Assembly: GCA_001632435.1 (NCBI GenBank)
Contig: KV423928.1
Span: 285,090-328,780, forward strand
Length of the DNA stretch: 43,691 nucleotides
Reading direction: 5' to 3'
Source: Calocera cornea HHB12733
Lineage: Eukaryota; Basidiomycota; Dacrymycetes; Dacrymycetales; Dacrymycetaceae
This document shows positions 1-11,237 of this stretch, piece after piece (within the stretch, counting starts at the first letter, position 1; every line of letters starts with the position of its first letter). The translations under genes were made by a program, and so were the position numbers. Under the pieces are notes generated by a model. It saw only the letters and a program-made list of their open reading frames with translations. It searched no databases and was not told the DNA's origin.

Positions 1-51
1 GGCTTCTGGCTTCTGGCTTCTGGCTTCTGGCTTCTGGCTTCTGGCTTCTGG
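1..51. repeat. Heptamer tandem repeat GGCTTCT x7
   Basis: Seven perfect head-to-tail copies of GGCTTCT occupy bases 1-49, followed by GG. The array touches the window edge, so its full length is unknown. The unit is not the common fungal telomere repeat TTAGGG, so I read it as a simple minisatellite. Confidence 0.9.
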
Positions 52-2503
52 CGCTGTTGTCGACCGGGACCCGGGGTGTAGGACGAGGACGAGGACTGCT
101 TCGGATGTTTATTCCTCTCTCGAAATGGGGGAAGAGGCCGATCCCCTCCTATCCAATTCGGTCACCAGTGTGTGTTCTCGGTTCTGGATAGAGCCAATGT
201 TCAGCTGGAGCGCGACGGGTTGAGAAATAGGTTAGTGGATTGGAGTGGATTGGATTGGATAGGTAGCGGGATGGGGTTGGGACACGTATCACGCGCTGGA
301 GCGTTGGCGCTCCAACGCTAGAAAGCGGGGAAGATTCTGCAAGCCTGTGAGAGGATCGGGGCGGGGCGGGGCGGGGCGTGGGGGGGGGGAACAACCTGGC
401 TGGCCGGGAGCTCGGGACGAGTGGAGCTCCCCCGGAGTGGTCCTCCTCTCTGAGTGAGCAGCAGTTGGCCGCGCGAGGCCTGGTGACTAACGCGTACCGT
501 GACGGACGCGCGCAGCGCGCCGGGGCGGGCCAGCGGGATGTGTTCCAGAATCCCCCCAGTCAGTGCGTCGCTCACACTTCGTCAAGAGAGGCGCGAGACA
601 CGGGGCGCGGGACGCGGGACGCGCTAGACACAGTCCAAGTCTCACGGTCGCGCTCCTCCGCCATCCTGCAACCTCCATCGCGCGACTCACGGGCCCGGGA
701 TCGTTCCGCTCGGAAAAGCGCGTCTGAAAAACATGGTGGACACAGAGTAAGACTCGGAACACCGTTGCTACCACCCAACCCCTATACTGGTATTCGGATC
801 CCGCCTCGTTGCATCCCTCCCCACGACCCTGCAAACCCGTTCTTGATCTGAACGGCGCTTATCGACAGACGCACCCTTTCGGACAACGCCTCCCCCATGT
901 TGTTCTTGTAAGCTCTCAACCTTACACGCTGAACCTGCGACAACCTACCCTTGCACCCCGTCCACTTCGACGAAAGATTCCGCGCCGCCGAGGCGGCTAA
1001 CCAAGGCGGTCCGAAGGCCGGTCCCTCGTGGCCCCTGCTGTGAGCCAGGCACGACCCTATTGAAACTCAGTCCAATTCAAAAAGGTAATCAGCCCTACTC
1101 TATTCGGGACCCTTCTCGGCTCCCATTGGATTGGCTTCTTTGACCCTTGGCTGCCTACGCGTCCCGGGCTTGTGGCGCAACTCGCCATGCCGCCGGAATG
1201 GACACATTGGCAGGGACAATACGATAATGTCTTAAATTGAACGGGCCGCATCAACGTTTCAGCGGGCCGGAAAGGTTAATTGCGCTATCGTGGCCTTCGG
1301 CAAGGTCTTTTTGACAGCAGCAGGATTACATGATCCGAGATGTTGTACCGGTCTGGCTAGCACACAAGAACCGGCTAGCAAACCCTACTTGGAAGCTCGT
1401 CCGACCATCCACATCGGGTATAACAAGGCACCGAATAGGCAAATATGACACGCCAATGTATTCTTTCCTGCTCCTTTGCGGTCGCATATGAAACACACAT
1501 GTTGCGGACGGTCAGAAGTAGAACATCGGAGAAGAAAGAAGGTTCTATAAACGATATCCGCCGCACGGTATCTGGCACAGCTTGCTGGTTTGCTGTGAAA
1601 AAATTTATTGCTGAATCTGTGATCCACCCGCTGTCAAACTTGGTTGACGTTCCCTATTTCAGCTCCGTACTCGACCGCAGATACTATCACGTTCAGATGG
1701 TCGAGATGGTACCAAGGCAGCTGGTCTCCGAGTCATGCTGTCACAAACAGTACATGCTTCTGGAAAGCCTTGTCCGGCGAGTTCCGAACGACGGCGCGAT
1801 ATTTGGGGTAGGATTCACCCAAATGAGATCACCTGATCTACATCCCCAGGAACATTCTTGATGAGACCCGAGCACACCTCTATCCTCTGGCCCGCTAACA
1901 TCGCCTCCCCCCACCTCATATGTGGTAGAGCTTGGACGTCGTGAACCTCTGTGCGTGAGCTGTGATCGCACTGTACAGGAGTAAGGTGGACGGAAGCGTC
2001 GTAGAACAGGTTTCGCCCATTCATCCCCATTGGGGTGCCGTGGGGGGGGCAGGAGTATCTTCGGGTGGAGAGGTCACGCTGTTCCTCCGCTTTGACAGTG
2101 ACAGTAAGGCGCCTGGCTGTAAGCCTCCACCACCGTTGCCTGCCACTTCGACAAGCTATTGGCCACCGAAGGACCAAATGCACGAAAACCCAAAGGATGA
2201 TTCGTGAAGACTCTCCAACACCACGCCTGACACACCGGCACTTTCAGTGTCCTACTGCTTGAGAGTGGAAAGACTATGAATAATCCGCCTTACGACTCCG
2301 GAGGGCACCCGAGCATAGTTGCAAACTCAATACGGGGTTCACCTGTGCCCCTAACGCGAAGCGAGTTTCAATGATCTCTTGGCATGATGTTTACAGTGCG
2401 CGGCATACTTGTATAAGAAGAGCGAACATGCATGCTAGAGATAGAGTGATGATCAGACATTTGTAGCTACAGCCTCATCAAAGGCATAGACCCAGGATGG
2501 CCC
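52..2503. other. Gene-poor left end
   Basis: Only short, low-quality open frames occur here and none looks like a known protein. I see no tRNA, transposase or reverse-transcriptase motif. The stretch has a G-rich run (358-389) and an 8-bp-stem hairpin at 300-319 (AGCGTTGG, loop CGCT, CCAACGCT). Bases up to 2503 also include the 3' flank of the F-box gene. A non-coding RNA or a strongly decayed element cannot be excluded. Confidence 0.6.
358..389 (+). other. G-quadruplex-like G-rich run
   Basis: Four GGGG blocks separated by single C bases are followed by a run of ten G. This fits the usual G-quadruplex pattern with one-base loops. No gene is visible close by, so a role is not evident. Confidence 0.6.
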
Positions 2504-3751
2504 TCAAAGTGCGGCCCAGGCGGTTTCCGCAGTTCTCCTCTTCACGAGCCCTTCTACCGTCTCCGCACTGCAAGAGAACTTCTCGAAGCGATAGTCCGGG
2601 ACGTTGGCCAGAGCCCACGCGTGCATCTCGTCAGAGAGAGGTGCTCCCCAGAGGATTACGGCGGGTTCCAGTTGGCGCCTGTAGACCTCGTTCACTATCG
2701 TACGGGGATATGGCGCAGGCGGAGACACCAACAGGCGCAAGTCAATCATGTTGGAAAGGAGATTAGTGGGATCCGGGCATGCTGCGATGGTGATGCATTC
2801 CAATGGCGGAGGGCCACCATACCTGACGATGCTGTCGGGAGACTGCAGACGATGCGACTGCGGCCCGAACCCTGCCGCTACCCTGAGCCGTGCCATAGTG
2901 AGAGATCGAAGCTGTCTAAAACCACAGATGAAGGAGTGGAAAGCGGCTCGGTCGATGTACCCTTCACCTTGGAAGACGAGCGACTGGAGCGAGGGAGCAT
3001 TATGATGCGCCCGCTCACGGATGATGTCCAGCCTGTAGCCTGAGAACGTACTTCCATCCAGAATCAATGTCGTCAAGCTCGGCAGGGCGACTTGCTCCAA
3101 TATTCCAAGGCCGCTGTGAACAATTACCGTCGGAGCTTCTTCGATCCAGAGAGTTCGGAGGGATGAAAGGCGAATAGGTTGTTCCGGCCGTGACACACCT
3201 GGAGGATCCACGGCGTCGAACACGCATCCTTTGAGGTGAATTTTCGTGAGGTTTGGGGCAGTACTCAAGAGAGTCAATAGCGATGACATGGAGAGAAAGC
3301 GCGCCTTCTCCAGGGTCAGAGTGATCAGGTTGGGAAGGGTGCGAGGCGGTCCATCGTAGAACAGATTATGGTAGGATTGATGGGCGCGCAAGGTCAATGA
3401 CTTGCTTCGGTCGAGGAACTTGTACAATTTCTGCACGGGCGACGCCATCGTTGAATCAGCGGAATGGTGCAAGTCCATATACAAGTCGATAGGTAGACTC
3501 TTCGCCCGTTTCATCGCAAGCCACCTCCAAAGGTGGTATTTCTGGCTCCCAAGGCGATTCGTGAGAGGTAGCTTGAGCGTCACCGTCCTCCAGAATACGG
3601 GTAAGTTCAAGATGAAATGGCGAAACCGACGCGAGACTTGAGAGACTACCAGACTGAAGTCGAAGTCTTCTTCTGCGCCCTCCATGCCGAGCTCGAATAT
3701 ATTCAGCAAGGTCTCGTTGGGGAGTCGGGAGAACGGAGACTCGGAGTCCAT
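2504..3751 (-). CDS. F-box domain protein
   Basis: The frame encodes 415 aa without introns. I chose the ATG at 3751 because the F-box follows at once: residues 1-60 contain the LPNETLLNIFE signature and then VSRRFRHFILNLPVFW, the typical agaricomycete F-box with its closing tryptophan. The open frame runs upstream to an ATG at 3892, but those 47 residues are not F-box-like. The rest is leucine-rich and irregular, as in the large fungal F-box/LRR-like families. Such proteins usually act as substrate adaptors of SCF ubiquitin ligases through Skp1. The substrate cannot be read from the sequence. It is divergent from the TTI2-like gene, with 446 bases between their starts. Confidence 0.85.
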   Translation of the reverse strand: MDSESPFSRLPNETLLNIFELGMEGAEEDFDFSLVVSQVSRRFRHFILNLPVFWRTVTLKLPLTNRLGSQKYHLWRWLAMKRAKSLPIDLYMDLHHSADSTMASPVQKLYKFLDRSKSLTLRAHQSYHNLFYDGPPRTLPNLITLTLEKARFLSMSSLLTLLSTAPNLTKIHLKGCVFDAVDPPGVSRPEQPIRLSSLRTLWIEEAPTVIVHSGLGILEQVALPSLTTLILDGSTFSGYRLDIIRERAHHNAPSLQSLVFQGEGYIDRAAFHSFICGFRQLRSLTMARLRVAAGFGPQSHRLQSPDSIVRYGGPPPLECITIAACPDPTNLLSNMIDLRLLVSPPAPYPRTIVNEVYRRQLEPAVILWGAPLSDEMHAWALANVPDYRFEKFSCSAETVEGLVKRRTAETAWAAL

Positions 3752-4197
3752 TGTTACGCAGAGGCGATCGGCCGACATGTGGACTAGAAATTGGTACCCC
3801 AGAAGAAGGTGATCCTGATACATGACAGGTCCACAGATCCAGCCTTTATAGACACCCCAGGTGATCGTGGCAGAAACAAAGCCGTCAACCACAGATTCGC
3901 CATCCTGCGGTCAGTGTGATGGTGAGTGGTGAAAATCCTTTTTCAGCAGTATCAAGATTACACTTCCTCCGCCAGAGAGGTCGCCACTAAGTCTGTCGAC
4001 AAAGAGGGTTAAATTGCCGTTGCTCCGGGCGGTGGTGTAGAAATAGTTTGCCACAGGCCACTTTCAACGCTGGCCTTTGCCAGTACGCTTTCCGCGGCAC
4101 CACGCACTCTGCCGGACCCTACTTACGTTACCGCATGGACATCAGTGCAATCGACCATACGCAACCATAACTCCACGTTAGACCTTCACCGGTCAAC
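3752..4197. promoter_or_regulatory. Shared divergent promoter region F-box / TTI2
   Basis: These 446 bases separate two divergent start codons, so they must hold both promoters. I see no clear TATA box and no coding frame. The placement is inferred from gene orientation only. Confidence 0.5.
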
Positions 4198-5908
4198 ATG
4201 CCGTTCATAGAAGAGATCCCAGACGATGCAGCAGCAGAGAATGTAGATCCATTCGAGGCGGCTATCGAGCCGTTGTCGAAGGATCTGCCTATTCCATCGG
4301 AGCTCTTCTCTGATGACACAACTGCTGGTAAGTCGACGCCCAATCATGCCTACAACATAGCTGACGGTGCTCCAGATCCAGACAAACCAGCGAAGATAAA
4401 GCAATGGAAGCTCTCGGCTGAAGTTCATTTGCTTCAGCTGCAGCAGTATCTGCGCACGAAGCCGAATTTGGATCTGGAGCAGCGGGCAAGGGTCATCATC
4501 ACCACTGGCTGGTCCAATGGGGAGGACATATATTCAACATCAACCATGCATCTGGCAGGCGGCTGTCAGATAGAACCTCTTGAGATATGGATAATGACTG
4601 ATCTATTGTGCAGCGTGCATGAAACTTGTCATCATGCCCGAGCCTGGGGAACGCTACGGCCCGGCACCTGTCTCGCTGATCGAGCTGGTCCTGAAGGAGC
4701 ACATCAAGCCTCTCTTTCAAGCGACCCCTCATCCGCAAGTCAACCTCGATTCGGGACGCAAGCTTCCACACCAAGCAGGCGGCAACTCTGCAGCGCAGGA
4801 CTTCTACGAGGATCAGGTGTGGAAGAGGAAGGGGATCGGATGCTGGAACACCCTGTGGTGGTGCGTAGAGCATTTGCCGGTGCGTCCTAATGGCTCGTTT
4901 AAATGATACCGTAGCTAAAAGGAATGTATAGACGGATTCATTCCAAGACATGTGGCCGCTTCTCGTACCGCCTATCATGACGATGATGGACGACTGGCAG
5001 CCACAGTATCGGATCAAGGCGCTCAGGATTGTGGACAATCTGCTCGAGCGGGCAGACGCACAGCTGCTGAAACGAACGGGTATCGACACTCTTCTCTTTA
5101 CCGTGCGCTCTCTGTATTGGAAGTCCATACCATACGCTGATGACTGGACTTAGTCTTTGGAGAACTCATTCTCCCAGCTGCACACTCCCGAGACGCCACG
5201 CCTCCTGTTCGAAGCCATCCGATGCTACATCCTTCTCACCAGCCGCGTTACGGCACCCGATAGTGAAGAGCGTTTCAACCGCGTCTCCGATGCGATTTCG
5301 AAGGGAGTGCTCAACGCTTGGTCGTATGCGGGGAACGATCTGGCGACTATGCAGTCGGCAGCGGAAGCTCTGGCTCTGTTGGTGCGGGAGCTGGGTATTG
5401 GGAGCGTGAGATTCCTGAAGGTACATGCTTATCTCCCATCATTCATGCTGCTCCGCTAATTTAACTTGACAGGCAATCATCCCCCAATTGTCGGATAATC
5501 TGTACACTAAGCCATTTGTCCCCCCCGCCAGAGCTCTGCAGCTATCTACAGCCCAATGCCTCGGCGTGGTTATTCAAGAGTGCGCACCACGTATCGGCGA
5601 ATGGAAGGAGCAGATTCTCTTTGGGCTGCTCAAGGCGTGGGTGGAGGTGAACAGGATTGTGAGCAAAGATCAAGGTATGAACACTGCGATGGTTGTCGCG
5701 GGCTACGACTGATCTGAATGACAGATACCCTCACATTGCAGGCAGAGCTCAAGGAGATGTGGAACGAGCTGCTTATTGCTTGTCCCACTATTCCCGAGGT
5801 TAGCCAGGACAACTGTCGCATGTGCTAATGCTGACTCGTTCACAGGTTGAGGCACCTCAGCTGCAAGCACTCGATACCAACATGTTCCAAGCGCTCATCT
5901 CGGCTTGA
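4198..5908 (+). CDS. TTI2: TELO2-interacting protein 2 (Tti2) family
   Basis: Eight exons (4198-4327, 4376-4564, 4614-4879, 4932-5102, 5154-5420, 5473-5674, 5725-5798, 5846-5908) join into 453 aa with every junction in phase. Tti2 is a helical-repeat subunit of the Tel2-Tti1-Tti2 (TTT) complex, which helps fold and assemble PIKK kinases such as TOR, ATM and ATR with Hsp90. Family-like features are the WNTLWWCVEHLP segment, then PPIMTMMDDWQPQYRIKALR (the conserved centre of the family) and the following LLKRTGIDTLL. The C-terminal half is all-helical HEAT-like sequence. The family call is from memory of the Pfam Tti2 profile. The fifth exon's acceptor at 5153 needs the donor at 5103 (gtgcgc) to stay in frame. 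It converges on the ASADH gene, with 59 bases between stops. Confidence 0.75.
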
Positions 5909-5967
5909 GCCCATTGTAGCCAATATGACCTGTATTGCCCTTGTACTGTATCTCTGTACCTGTATGA

Positions 5968-7114
5968 CTATATCATGCCCTTCGCATGCGCGATCTCCGC
6001 ATTGATAATGCTACTGGTCGCCGCGCCAATCGCGACATTATTGCTCAGCACGACAAACTTGATGTCGAATACCCCGCAATTCCTCACCCGCCCAACGTTC
6101 ACGCCCGCACCATCCTGGTCGTCCCTGTCCAACCGCGGTTGCGGCCGGTCAACCTCTTCATGAACGACAATAGCCTGCTTGGGCGCTGATGGGCATCCGA
6201 GGGATTGCGCCTCACACATGAACTCCCTCAACGCTTGCTTGACCTGTTCCGGGCTAGGCGGTGGCCTGCGCTTGAAGCTGACACTGACGCACTCGGTGTG
6301 CCCCTCCAGCACCGGCACGCGATTGCACGCGGCACTGATCTTTAGCGGGCTCTCCGCGTGTAGATCAAACCCCTTCTCTCCCGGCAGCACGCCGCCGAGA
6401 ATCTTGCTCGTCTCCCACTCCATCTTCTCCTCCTCGCTCCCGATGTACGGCACGACGTTGTCGAAGATGTCGAAGCTCGCGACGCCCGGGTAGCCCGCGC
6501 CAGAGATCGCCTGCATGGTCGTGACGACGATGCAGTCCAGGGGACCAAAGGCGCCTTCGAGAGCTTTGAGCGGGACGACAATGCCTGTGGTGCTGCAGTT
6601 GGCGTTGGTGACGATGAAGCCCTTTTTGAGGTTGTGTTGGGCTTGCTGGTGGGGGATCACGGACAGGTGGGAGGGGTTCACGAGTGGGACGATGAGGGGT
6701 GTACTGGGATCACGGCGGTGGTTCTTGGCGTTGGAGAAGACGGGGAGCTCGGCAGCTCGGAATGATGCCTCTGTAATAGGGTGTAAGCACAGGCTGACTG
6801 AGAGCACAAGACCATCGCGGCGCACCGATCTCTCCAGCATCCCCCTCCGCCAGCCCGCTGAAGACAACATCGCACTGTTTCCACCTCTCATTAACTACGC
6901 ACTCCTCCACAACCATCTGAGCAACCTCCTGCGGCACCCGCGTCACCTGCTTCCACTTCACCACGTCGATGTACTTGTGCCCTGCCGAGCGGGCCGAGGC
7001 GCCCAACACGTGCGTGCGCATGTACGGGTGCTGGGCGAGCAGCTTGATGAACCGCTGGCCGACGGTGCCGGTCGCCCCAAGGATACCAACTTTTAGTTGA
7101 CGCTGGGCTGTCAT
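5968..7114 (-). CDS. HOM2: Aspartate-semialdehyde dehydrogenase
   Basis: Two exons (7114-6826 and 6770-5968) encode 363 aa, the usual length for fungal ASADH. The enzyme reduces aspartyl phosphate to aspartate semialdehyde with NADPH, the second step of threonine, methionine and homoserine synthesis. The N-terminus has the Rossmann nucleotide-binding loop GATGTVGQRF at about residues 13-22. The catalytic cysteine is Cys155 in TNANCSTTG, and CNRVPVLEGHTE holds the active-site histidine region. The single intron joins GDAGEI to EASFR, which matches the family. No frame break is present. The tail of the gene lies 59 bases from the TTI2-like stop. Confidence 0.96.
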
Positions 7115-8636
7115 TTGGGGTGATAGGATGAGGAGAGAGAGATGCTAGATGGCGGGCAGGGAGATGCTGATGAAGGGATGGACGAGTCAGGGAGAGCCAA
7201 ATTTCAGGCGCTCAGGGTCTTGTCCCACATCTCGGCCGATTTTGCCAAGCCGACATGCGGAATGGTTGTTTACCTGCGATTCGCTTGACGATGCCTGACA
7301 ATGACACCGACATCTTACAATGATCACCTTTCGCCGATTCAACTACACCCAGAGTTCGCTTGCGCTATTCTTGTCACTAACGCTACTAGTTTCATCAGTC
7401 CGACCACCCTCCTGGAACTCATAGACCGCGTACTTTGGGCTGTCGCGATGGTCAGACGCACTGGCGCAGTGGACGCCGCCGTGAACGGCACCAAGGTAGC
7501 GTATGCATGTAAGGCGTGAGAGTGAAGTCATATGATCTATGAGGAGGCAGTTGTGGAGTTGAGAGGGATGGAGAGATTCTTCTACTCAGGCGCGCCTTCT
7601 CGAGCTCACCCTTCGCCCCTTCAGAGAGCTAATGCCCGTCAAGACAGGCGGATGGCAGCGGGGATCTCTATATGGAATGCGAGCCTTAGATTAGAGCCGA
7701 AGACTTTATGACCCATGATCTACCTACGCCCTTGCAAGCATTATTGGTTACGGCGAAGCCGCATTTCTCGTGCGAGCGTCAATGCATGGGAGTGTGGAGA
7801 GGGGTGAAGCGAGATCCGGAGCAAGGGAACGGACCGCCGTGGGTCGGTTTGCCGAGTCTGTACGTCTGCCCATGAACTGCCCATGAACTCTCCATGCACG
7901 ATGCTCATATGTGCGCAGGGCCAAGCTGCAAGTGGATGCACTACTAACGAGCCCCACGGCCAAGCAGGAGCTCTTCCTCCCGTAAGGAGGGTTCCCCATC
8001 TGCGCCCGGAGTACGCACATCACCGCATCGGCGTTTCCCCATCAAGTGCACAGGATGACGGCAGCCGAGAATATACCGCCGAATGTGGGCTGGAAGATTG
8101 ATATGAAGCAGGTGGAGCGCGGCTTAGGCGCGGTGGAGGACGCTTGAGCGCAGGTCGGGATATGCCTGCGGTGCTGTATGAGAATGGGCGCGAAGTCTCC
8201 GATCCACTGCAACAAGCCGAAGGGGAACATGTTTATTAATTGCTTCAGTCCGAGAATATCGAGTTTCGGCGGGTGTCTCGCTTTCGGCAGCTGTTCGGCG
8301 TTCTACTGACGCTGGGCATCAAACCTGAGCTTATCGCCGACCAGGCAGTGCGTCCACGCTGCGATCCGACCTGGGCACCACAACAACTGCTCTTCGAGTG
8401 GACACTTATATGGGCCCTCGGCGTTACCCATTCCCTGCATTGGGTAGCACCGATAGGAACGACAGGTGGATATCCGTCCTTGCTCTCTTGCCTCCCGCCG
8501 ACCAGGGGAGAGAGCGGATTTGTTTCTCCGTGAAGGTGCAGGGCCCCCAGCCGACAGGCCCTCAACGTGGTAAACCGACGATGTACCCCTTGTAACGGAT
8601 ACAATGAATGACAGCCCCGCTATCGTCTCCTCGATA
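7115..8636. other. Long intergenic region
   Basis: The 1.5 kb between the ASADH start and the SDR pseudogene has no frame with protein-like composition and no recognisable RNA gene. The part just right of 7114 must hold the ASADH promoter. Nothing else could be assigned. Confidence 0.5.
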
Positions 8637-9207
8637 ATGTCTGACTCTGTGGTGCTTGTGACGGGCGTGAACGGCTTTCTGGCCTCGGCGACCACGCTCG
8701 AGCTCCTGCGCCGAGGGTACAGGGTCAAGGGGACTGTCGCAAGTCCGTGCTTCTCCCTCCCACGTCCTACCCCTGACATGTGGGCCTAGCGCTCTCAAGC
8801 AAAAGCCGATGCTTTTACCAATAAGTATCCCCAATCCAAGCGATTCATCGAATGGGCCATTATATCCGACCTCGATCGTCCCGGAATCTTTGACGGTGTT
8901 ATGGACGGCGTCGATTACGTCCCCCATATTGCCACACCCGTATTCTTCGGGTTTACCGACAACGAAAAGCAGAGGCTTAGATGCTGCGACCGGCCATAGA
9001 CGGGACTCTGAGTCCCCTGCGGGTCGTGGCCAAGTATCCTCGTTTGAAGCACGTTACGTGACCAGCAGCTTTGCAGCCGTGGCAGTGGGAGGCGTTGTGG
9101 TCGCCGGCCATACCTATAAGTCCGACGACTGGAATGAGACCACCTATTCAGAGGCTGCTACAGCGCCGCAGGGATCCGATTGCACTTGTGTATGCTGCCT
9201 CAAAGGT
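8637..9207 (+). pseudogene. Decayed, truncated copy of extended SDR reductase
   Basis: This is a degenerate paralogue of the intact reductase at 9792. It keeps the start, the NAD(P)-binding loop VTGVNGFLAS, and an intron at the same place (the next exon, from 8790, begins with the same CGCTCTCAA). After the matching stretch FDGVMDGVDYV it has three breaks. About 8 extra bases lie near 8963-8980 and one base is lost near 9056. About 4 extra bases lie near 9183, just before what would read VYAASK. A stop follows the first break, and no sequence matching the last two exons of the intact gene follows. I infer a tandem duplication that lost function, because the order and splice position are shared. 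Confidence 0.85.
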
Positions 9208-9791
9208 ACGCTATTTCCGATCTAGCGGACACAGGTAAAGTAATGAACACAGGCAAATGAAATCGTCAGTCTCTAATATCAAGACGCCCATGAGGGTATA
9301 CGTGCAAGTCAGGGGTGTGATACGATGCGACACCATGGAAGTGAAGGAAATTGTGGAATAATCAAGCCAATGGAATCCAGCTCTCACCTTCTTTCTTACC
9401 CATCGAGACACCCTACCGATACCGTCGTCTCCCTCCTCTCTGCACCATACCCATGATACTAAAATTAGGGGCATGGATTCGTGCTGGCGGCCCGGTCGTC
9501 TGGCCGTGATGTTCTAGGCGTGGGAATCCACTGAGGCATTTTGGCGAAATCGGGCGGGTGTGCTATCACGTGCTCTGTGGCAATCAGGCCCTGGTCATCT
9601 TTGCAATCCCACGCGAATGAACGTGTTCTTCGCTGTCTGCCTCTTGCCGCGGTTTGCTCAATGACTGTATACTGTCTACTCCATGACGATGACGAGTAGC
9701 GTGGGCCGGTGATTTACTAGCGCAGGGTCAGATAGTATAAAATGGTCAAAAGGCTGTCGTATGTGCACTACCACCACATAGCGAATACCAA
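9208..9791. promoter_or_regulatory. Upstream region of intact SDR gene
   Basis: No gene is seen between the pseudogene remnant and the intact reductase. The missing 3' exons of the pseudogene are not found here. The right end carries the likely promoter with a TATA box at 9736. Confidence 0.5.
9736..9742 (+). promoter_or_regulatory. TATA box of SDR gene
   Basis: TATAAAA lies 50-56 bases before the ATG at 9792. It is a good match to the consensus, and I saw no equally good box before most other genes here, which would fit a regulated rather than housekeeping promoter. Confidence 0.55.
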
Positions 9792-10982
9792 ATGCCTACG
9801 GACACGGTCCTTGTTACCGGGGTCACGGGTTTTGTGGGATCCCATGTCGCTCTCGAGCTTTTGAAGGAAGGATACAAGATCCGGGCGACCGCGGTTCGTG
9901 GATGTGAGTGTGCTCGTTGGAGATGCTCACCCGTGGACCCAGCGCTCTCAACGCAAGGCGGACGAATGGACGGCGAAGTATCCTCAAGGCAAAGAAAATA
10001 TCGAGTGGGGCATCGTCCCCGATCTGTCCGTTCCAGGAGCTTTCGATGGTCTTATGGAAGGAATCGACTACGTTGTACACATTGCAACACCTGTATCTGT
10101 TGGGTTCAAGGACAACGAGAAGGACATGCTTCGTCCCGCCATGGAGGGGCTCATGTCTGTCATGAAAGCCGCTGCGAATCAGCCTAGCGTCAAGCACGTT
10201 ACGATTACTGGTAGCTGGGGATCTATTGGAGGACATAAAGCTGGGCAGCCGGGCGAAGAGGGACGCGTCTACACGCCTGACGACTGGAACGAAACTACCT
10301 GGGAGGAGGCAGTCAACGGACCCACCGGTAGCAGCTTCGTGTACTGTGCTTCCAAGGTATGAGCAGCCTGCTGGATGTGGGAAGACAGAGCGTAGCTGAC
10401 ATATAGTAGTCGCTCTCGGAGAAAGCCGCTTGGAAGTTTATGGAAGAGGAGAAGCCTAACTTTACGCTCACGAGCCTCTGCGCGCCGATCATCTATGGCC
10501 CGCCTGCGCAGGTCATCGCCTCCATGGACACCCTCCCTGCCTCGTGCTATGAGATGTGGGCCATTTTTAGCGGGAAGCAGCAGGACTTGTCCCGCACGCT
10601 TTACCCCTGGTTTGTGGACGTGCGCGATTTGTGAGTGATCATCCCGTTCGACGCCAGAGAGCTAAGCGGTCTACTTCATTGCAGCGCTTTGCTGCACGTC
10701 GAGTCGCTGAAGAATCCGAAGGCGCGCAACCAGCGGTACTTGGCCTGCGGCGGATACGAGTCCTACAGTCAGATTGCCTACATTGCGGCTGGCGCCTATC
10801 CCGAGCAGGCTCACAGGATCGCCAAGTCTGACAACTCTGGTCCGCCTCCGCACGCGGACCTTGACTCTAGCAAGGCAGAACGCGACTTTGGCATCACATG
10901 GACAAGCCTAGAGAAGTGCATCACAGACATGGCCGGTGTGATGTATGCCAGAGAGAAGGAGTTGCGAGGCAAGGACGCCTAA
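9792..10982 (+). CDS. Extended short-chain dehydrogenase/reductase (DFR/Gre2-like)
   Basis: Four exons (9792-9893, 9943-10356, 10410-10630, 10685-10982) encode 344 aa. The protein belongs to the extended SDR group that includes dihydroflavonol reductases, cinnamoyl-CoA reductases and yeast Gre2. The NADP-binding loop VTGVTGFVGSH is at residues 8-18. The catalytic pair is Tyr and Lys in VYCASK, spanning the second intron, with the serine in TITGS. The substrate cannot be predicted; it is probably a carbonyl compound such as an aldehyde or ketone. The second intron acceptor must be the AG at 10409, because the AG four bases earlier would create a stop. A broken paralogue lies directly upstream. 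Confidence 0.9.
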
Positions 10983-11237
10983 CTTCACACTTAGCTCACC
11001 TGTAGTTCACATGTCCGTGCCTTCATCAAACGCACATCGATGAATAAATGCACGCAAGTGCCATATATGTTCTACGCCCGACGTACACGGAGTTCCCGAC
11101 TGCATTTTGGCTAATGAGATTTCATTGCGGCGATGCAAAGATGCAATAGCATGACAGAGAGAATGGGACCGTAACCAGGGCAACGCGGAAGTGCGAGGAA
11201 GAATTAAGAGCCATCAACGCAAAACAATCTCCTCCGT

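Noticed and set aside
1..51. Telomere at the window start
   Set aside because: The unit GGCTTCT is not the fungal TTAGGG type and does not grade into it.
5968..6891. A longer 307-codon form of ASADH exon 2
   Set aside because: The upstream part is the read-through of the 55-base intron and exon 1 in the wrong frame; the spliced form restores the conserved GEIEASFR join.
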